Shown: positions 6,787 to 9,907 of the stretch, piece by piece
How the letters are laid out: each line of letters starts with the position of its first letter
Numbering within the stretch: the stretch's first letter is position 1
From: Eubacterium limosum
Lineage (GTDB): Bacteria; Bacillota; Clostridia; Eubacteriales; Eubacteriaceae
NCBI GenBank assembly: GCA_959020865.1
Contig: CAUEUD010000137.1
Location: 1 to 9,907 of the forward strand
DNA length: 9,907 nt
Direction: 5' to 3'
Made by a program: the position numbers and the translations under genes
Notes under the pieces: model-generated
Databases searched by the model: none
What the model saw: only the letters and a program-made list of their open reading frames with translations
What the model was told of the DNA's origin: nothing

Positions 6787-8070
6787 TCAGGCAATACCGA
6801 AAAATTCAGCCGCGATATCCGCCGGGCATTTGCTTTTGCCGCAGGCAGCACAGCCATGGCTTTCGGGCTCAGCTTTCAGCTTGCTTTCCAGGTATTCCGG
6901 ATCAAGGGCATTGGCGATCTGGGCTTTTTCATTCCGCGCGACCCGCGCCTTGGACATTGCCAGAGAGCGGTTCCACGCGTTGCCACCCCGTTTTAAAACA
7001 TTGGCGGCATCCGCTGCGATTTTGGTCGTGCGGACACCCATGCGTACATCATCTTCGTTTGGCAGGCCCAGATGTTCTGCCGGGGTCAGATAGCAGAGGA
7101 AGTCTGCACCGTGCATGCCGGCAAAGGCACCGCCGATGGCCCCTGTGATATTATCGTAACCTGGAGCCACATCAGTGGCAAGGAAACCGAGAATATAGTA
7201 GGGAACACCGTAGCAGAGCTGCTTCTGGAGCTGCATAGTGGTTGCAATCTGGTTAAGCGGCACATGCCCCGGTCCTTCAATCATGACCTGTACACCGGCC
7301 TCCAGGGCGCGTTTAGTCAGCTCACCAGCAACAACCAGACCCTGTACCTGGGCAGCGTCCAGAGAGTCTGCATTGGCGCCTGGGCGGATGGCATCGCCGA
7401 TGGATAATACAGTATCCGTAGCTTTGAGAATTTCGAGCAGGCGGTCAAAGTGCTCATACAGAGGATTTTCTTTTTCGTTGTGGAACATCCACGCAGTCAG
7501 GAAGGAGCCGCCGCGGCTGACAACATCGGTGACACGGCCGCTTTTTTTCAGAGCGTTTAAAACCGACCAGTTTAAAGCAGAGTGGATGGCCATGAAATCC
7601 ATGCCCTCCTGGCATTGTTTTTCCACCGTGTCAAAAAGGTCATCCTCGGTCATTGCAACCATACTGCCGTGCTTCTCAATGGCTTCGACACTGGCCTGGT
7701 AAACAGGTACGCAGCCTGCCGCAATACCCGAGATTGCGAGGCTCTGTTTGCGCATAGCGTCAATATCGTCGCCGGTGGATAAATCCATAAAAGCATTGGC
7801 GCCGCATTCTTCCAGAATTTGTAGTTTCTTTGCTTCCATTTCCATATCATTACGGTCAGAGGATGTGCCCATAAGGCCGTTGACCTTTACATCCAGGCCG
7901 CCTCCGATACCGCAGATTTTATCGCGGCTGCGAAACTTGTTTTTGGGGATGACGATGTGGCCTTTGGCAATCCCTTCACGTACAAATTCCGGGGTAACGC
8001 CTTCAATCAGGGCGACTTTTTCCATTTCTTCTGTAATATGGCCTTTGCGGGCTTCTAACATCTGTGTCAT
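6787..8070 (-). CDS. bzaB: BzaB: ThiC-family radical SAM protein, 5-hydroxybenzimidazole synthase partner
   Basis: A 427-aa member of the ThiC family, close to the length of the short anaerobe ThiC form. ThiC itself rearranges 5-aminoimidazole ribotide (AIR) to the thiamine pyrimidine HMP-P. In the known bza pathway BzaA and BzaB act together on AIR to give 5-hydroxybenzimidazole. Visible motifs are KVNGLMGTSSD (62-72), MDLSTGDDI (95-103), VSRGGSF (184-190), SIGDAIRPG (223-231), the metal-site GPGH (266-269) and TPAEH (329-333), and a C-terminal cluster motif C407-x2-C410-x4-C415. It keeps more canonical ThiC motifs than BzaA. It follows bzaA by 13 nt, and its AAGGAGGA (8078-8085) overlaps the bzaA stop codon. 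Cobalamin riboswitch control and adjacent cobT argue against a thiamine role. Confidence 0.92.
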   Translation of the reverse strand: MTQMLEARKGHITEEMEKVALIEGVTPEFVREGIAKGHIVIPKNKFRSRDKICGIGGGLDVKVNGLMGTSSDRNDMEMEAKKLQILEECGANAFMDLSTGDDIDAMRKQSLAISGIAAGCVPVYQASVEAIEKHGSMVAMTEDDLFDTVEKQCQEGMDFMAIHSALNWSVLNALKKSGRVTDVVSRGGSFLTAWMFHNEKENPLYEHFDRLLEILKATDTVLSIGDAIRPGANADSLDAAQVQGLVVAGELTKRALEAGVQVMIEGPGHVPLNQIATTMQLQKQLCYGVPYYILGFLATDVAPGYDNITGAIGGAFAGMHGADFLCYLTPAEHLGLPNEDDVRMGVRTTKIAADAANVLKRGGNAWNRSLAMSKARVARNEKAQIANALDPEYLESKLKAEPESHGCAACGKSKCPADIAAEFFGIA

Positions 8071-8077
8071 TGTCTTG

Positions 8078-8085
8078 TCCTCCTT
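8078..8085 (-). promoter_or_regulatory. ribosome-binding site of bzaB overlapping the bzaA stop
   Basis: AAGGAGGA on the minus strand, seven bases before the bzaB ATG, shares bases with the bzaA TAA (8084-8086). It indicates coupled translation of the two paralogues. Confidence 0.8.
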
Positions 8086-9367
8086 ACTCTGCTCTCAAAT
8101 ATTTTTCAACAATCTTCATGGCGCAGTATTTACCGCACATGGTACATTCCGAAGTAAAGCTGGTGCTGCGTTCACGCCAGACGCGCTCAGCGGTTTCAGG
8201 GTCGATGGACAGCTTGAACTGTTCCTTCCAGTTCATGGCACGGCGGGCGACAGACATATCGAGATCCCACTTGACAGCCTGAGGATGTCCCTTGGCAACA
8301 TCGCCGGCATGGGCGGCAATCCGAGAGGCCATGACGCCCTGATAGACATCATCGACGTTTGGCATACCAATATGCTCAGCCGGGGTGACATAGCAGAGGA
8401 AATCTGCGCCGGCATAAGCAGCAACAGCGCCGCCGATGGCAGAGGTAATATGGTCATAACCGGCAGCTGCGTCAGTCGGCAGACAGCCGAATACAAAGTA
8501 AGGAGCACCGTAACAGAGCTTCTTTTCAAGCTGTACAGTTGTGGCGATTTCATCGAGCGGTACGTGGCCAGGCCCTTTAACCATAACCTGTACGCCGGCT
8601 TCTCTGGCGCGTCTGACCAGACCGCCGAGGATGACCAGCTCCTCAACCTGAGCATGATCGAGTGAGTCGGCAATACAGCCCGGGCGCATACCGTCCGCAA
8701 AACTCAGCACAACATCGTGTTTTTTACAGATTTCAATGAGGCGGTCAAATTCAGTATATAAAGGATTCTCGGTATTGTGATAGAGCATCCAGCCGATAAG
8801 GTGAGAGCCGCCGTAGCTCACAAGGGGATCAATGCGGCCTTCATCCTTAGCGCGGTGAATAACTGAAAGAGTGGTTCCAGGATGCAGCGCAATGAAAGCG
8901 ACGCCCTGTGACGCCTGTTTTTCAATCATGTCGAATAGATCGTCCGGCGTCATATCCAGCGCGGTGCCATATTTCGCTTCTGCGGCAGACAGGGTTTCAT
9001 ACATGGGCAGTGTGCCTACCGGACGGTCAACAGTAGACAGCACCTTTTCGCGCATTTCCTCAATGGGCCCTCGGACAGAGAGATCCATAAGGGTATCCGC
9101 ATGAGCCTTGACCGCTGCGTCGATTTTTGCCATTTCACCATCGATGGTATCATCTGCTTCATACATTCCCACACTGGCGCTGACCTTGGTAAACAATCCT
9201 TTTCCCACAGCTACCGGATGAATATTTTCTCTTGAGCTGTGCAAGATTACGATTTCCCCTTTAGCGACACCTTCGCAGATAAATTCTGGGGTAACGCCTT
9301 CTTTTTCAGCAACGTACTGCATTTCCGCGGTAATCTCACCGCGTTTCGCTTTTTCCAACAAAGTCAT
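8084..9367 (-). CDS. bzaA: BzaA: ThiC-family radical SAM protein, 5-hydroxybenzimidazole synthase partner
   Basis: A 427-aa ThiC paralogue and first gene of the operon. With BzaB it is known to make 5-hydroxybenzimidazole from AIR by radical SAM chemistry. Family motifs include VSYGGSH (183-189), ADGMRPG (224-230), the metal-site GPGH (265-268) and TPAEH (328-332), and a C-terminal cluster motif C408-x2-C411-x3-C415. It departs from canonical ThiC in two places where BzaB does not: KVSASVGMYEADD (61-73) in place of the VNANIG-S/T-type loop, and MDLSVRGPI (94-102) in place of MDLSTGGDI. This suggests altered substrate handling. The ATG has AGGAGG (9380-9385) 12 bases upstream. Together with bzaB it probably arose by tandem duplication; a single-protein alternative (BzaF) exists in other anaerobes. 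bzaA and bzaB are told apart by order and by the published layout. Confidence 0.92.
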   Translation of the reverse strand: MTLLEKAKRGEITAEMQYVAEKEGVTPEFICEGVAKGEIVILHSSRENIHPVAVGKGLFTKVSASVGMYEADDTIDGEMAKIDAAVKAHADTLMDLSVRGPIEEMREKVLSTVDRPVGTLPMYETLSAAEAKYGTALDMTPDDLFDMIEKQASQGVAFIALHPGTTLSVIHRAKDEGRIDPLVSYGGSHLIGWMLYHNTENPLYTEFDRLIEICKKHDVVLSFADGMRPGCIADSLDHAQVEELVILGGLVRRAREAGVQVMVKGPGHVPLDEIATTVQLEKKLCYGAPYFVFGCLPTDAAAGYDHITSAIGGAVAAYAGADFLCYVTPAEHIGMPNVDDVYQGVMASRIAAHAGDVAKGHPQAVKWDLDMSVARRAMNWKEQFKLSIDPETAERVWRERSTSFTSECTMCGKYCAMKIVEKYLRAE

Positions 9368-9379
9368 GGTTTTTAAATC

Positions 9380-9385
9380 CTCCTA
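9380..9385 (-). promoter_or_regulatory. ribosome-binding site of bzaA
   Basis: A perfect AGGAGG on the minus strand, 12 bases before the ATG at 9365-9367, slightly longer spacing than usual. It lies just downstream of the hairpin block at 9409-9535. Confidence 0.75.
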
Positions 9386-9408
9386 AAACAAAAAAATTTG
9401 GTGGAATG

Positions 9409-9495
9409 GCGTTTTTATTTTGCCGTCCTCAGCGTGCTGCTTCGGTGTTCTGTGAACACCTTTGTCGTATGCTGAAGTGAAAATAAAAAATCGCC
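9409..9495. repeat. imperfect long inverted repeat in the bzaA leader (left and middle arms)
   Basis: GGCG plus TTTTTATTT (9409-9421) pairs with AAATAAAAA and CGCC (9481-9495), with a two-base bulge. Inside this, 9427-9433 pairs with 9471-9477 (CCTCAGC/GCTGAAG, one mismatch). At the centre GGTGTTC-TGT-GAACACC (9444-9460) is a perfect 7-bp hairpin. The right-hand arm is shared with the terminator-like hairpin at 9471-9535, so the two structures exclude each other. Confidence 0.6.
9444..9460. repeat. 17-bp palindrome GGTGTTC-TGT-GAACACC
   Basis: Perfect 7-bp arms with a 3-nt centre. It could be the apical hairpin of the leader structure or a dimeric protein-binding site. Nothing in the sequence decides between these. 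Confidence 0.5.
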
Positions 9496-9535
9496 TTAAA
9501 GCAAGCTTTGGCGATTTTTTCCTTTTCATTTCAGC
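9471..9535 (-). terminator. second, bidirectional terminator-like hairpin in the bzaA leader
   Basis: The core is AAAAAATCGCC (9485-9495) against GGCGATTTTTT (9510-9520), with AAAG/CTTT pairing inside. A-tract and T-tract flanks give a terminator shape on both strands. Pairing extends outward: TGAAAA (9478-9483) with TTTTCA (9523-9528), and GCTGAA (9471-9476) with TTCAGC (9530-9535). It lies after the riboswitch terminator and before bzaA, so expression of the operon must pass it. No plus-strand gene needs a terminator here. Confidence 0.6.
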
Positions 9536-9556
9536 GCACGACTGTTTACTGTCACG

Positions 9557-9606
9557 AAAAAAATGGTAAAATCCATAGCTGCTTTACCAGCTATGAACTT
9601 TACCAT
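9557..9606 (-). terminator. intrinsic terminator, expression platform of the cobalamin riboswitch
   Basis: On the minus strand ATGGTAAA (9606-9599) pairs with TTTACCAT (9570-9563), and CATAGCTG (9595-9588) with CAGCTATG (9581-9574). A small internal loop separates the stems and the apical loop has six bases. A run of seven T follows (9563-9557). It starts about 15 bases after the riboswitch aptamer, the classic layout of a transcription-terminating riboswitch. Confidence 0.85.
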
Positions 9607-9623
9607 CGTTCATACGCGTTAAG
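9592..9623 (-). promoter_or_regulatory. candidate antiterminator pairing
   Basis: TATGAAC (minus strand, 9614-9608) is perfectly complementary to GTTCATA (9598-9592), which is part of the 5' half of the terminator. The pairing could extend from CTTAAC (9623-9618) to GTAAAG (9587-9582) with one mismatch. Forming it would block the terminator. Its outer end touches the base of the aptamer P1 stem, giving a plausible link to ligand binding. Confidence 0.5.
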
Positions 9624-9777
9624 AATCATAGGCAGGTCTCCTGACTTACGGATTAACATAAACCGACGCCTTCCCTTTCAGTGGCATTTGCCGGTCACTA
9701 CCGCTTACAGTGATGGGTTCGCTCAGGACTTTCACCTGATTCCCTATTCTCCCCTTACGGGGCACCATATCATTCAT
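9622..9777 (-). promoter_or_regulatory. cobalamin (B12) riboswitch aptamer
   Basis: The minus strand carries the family's hallmark elements in order: a GC hairpin (CCCC-GTAA-GGGG, 9762-9751), GAATAGGGAA (9748-9739), AGGTGAAAGTCCTGAGC near 9736-9720, the B12-box core GCCACTG (9685-9679), and the 3' conserved AAGTCAGGAGACCTGCC (9647-9631). GAATGATA near 9776-9769 and TATGATTC near 9629-9622 pair, with one mismatch, as closing stem P1. It binds adenosylcobalamin-type corrinoids and represses when the ligand is bound. Its place ahead of bzaA ties the operon to B12 status. Confidence 0.95.
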
Positions 9778-9796
9778 AAATATTAACTTGGTCTTT

Positions 9797-9825
9797 ATTA
9801 TAACGGCATTTTTTTCTTTTTGCAA
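9797..9825 (-). promoter_or_regulatory. main promoter of the bza operon
   Basis: On the minus strand the -35 TTGCAA (9825-9820) and the -10 TATAAT (9802-9797) are separated by exactly 17 bases, a near-consensus sigma-A promoter. Transcription would start near 9790, some 13 bases before the riboswitch P1 stem, leaving a leader of about 420 nt ahead of bzaA. Confidence 0.85.
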
Positions 9826-9907
9826 GCGTTGTCTGCAATTTTTTATGTACTATAAAAAAACCATTTCAAGAAAAGTCCATAGGGAGTTGCCCTCAAGGGG
9901 CTTTGCG
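9826..9907. other. right-edge intergenic sequence, nothing identified
   Basis: AT-rich sequence upstream of the bza promoter. A minus-strand frame stays open for about 18 codons from the window edge to a TAG at 9850-9852, and could be the tail of an upstream gene, but it is far too short to support. Confidence 0.3.

Noticed and set aside
7748..8665. Long plus-strand open frame of 305 codons
   Set aside because: It lies antisense across the bzaA-bzaB junction, both of which are clear ThiC-family genes, and it shows only the composition of a shadow frame.
6787..9367. Calling the two ThiC-family genes thiC (thiamine HMP-P synthase)
   Set aside because: They are tandem, lie behind a cobalamin riboswitch with no TPP riboswitch visible, share the operon with cobT and methyltransferases, and BzaA departs from canonical ThiC motifs.
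9508..9786. Plus-strand open frame of 92 codons
   Set aside because: It runs over the riboswitch terminator and most of the cobalamin aptamer on the opposite strand, and its product resembles no protein I recognise.
9850..9906. Tail of an upstream minus-strand gene entering from the right edge
   Set aside because: About 18 open codons before a TAG is expected by chance, and no motif supports it.

Overview
The window looks like chromosomal DNA from an anaerobic, low-to-mid GC Firmicute, most likely a Eubacteriaceae acetogen close to Eubacterium limosum / E. callanderi. The main evidence is the gene order bzaA-bzaB-cobT-bzaC-bzaD-bzaE on the minus strand. To my knowledge this is the published layout of the oxygen-independent 5,6-dimethylbenzimidazole (DMB) pathway in E. 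limosum. DMB is the lower ligand of vitamin B12. The species is an inference from synteny and not from a database match.

Layout, read in the direction of transcription (right to left). The first ~40 bases at the right edge hold nothing I can identify. A strong sigma-A-type promoter (TTGCAA-17-TATAAT, 9797-9825) drives a cobalamin riboswitch (9622-9777). The riboswitch is followed by an intrinsic terminator (9557-9606) and a candidate antiterminator. A second, unexplained block of overlapping hairpins (9409-9535) lies before the bzaA ribosome-binding site. Then come bzaA and bzaB (two ThiC paralogues, 427 aa each), a 118-nt gap with a possible internal promoter, cobT, bzaC (overlapping cobT by 14 nt), a 195-bp MITE-like insertion, bzaD, bzaE, and a separate alpha/beta hydrolase gene with its own promoter and a palindromic operator-like site.

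How the genes work together. BzaA plus BzaB convert 5-aminoimidazole ribotide to 5-hydroxybenzimidazole. BzaC O-methylates it to 5-methoxybenzimidazole. BzaD (B12-type radical SAM) adds the C6 methyl. BzaE (B12-type radical SAM) completes conversion to DMB. CobT activates DMB to alpha-ribazole phosphate for attachment to the corrin. The cobalamin riboswitch would shut the operon when B12 is plentiful. It also argues that the two ThiC-like genes serve B12 and not thiamine synthesis.

The pathway itself is not new. The less explained parts are a three-arm alternative-pairing element between riboswitch and bzaA, a Cys-rich DUF2284-like domain fused to BzaC, a perfect 16-bp hairpin across the bzaC stop codon, a MITE-like element splitting the operon, and motif divergence between the two ThiC paralogues.
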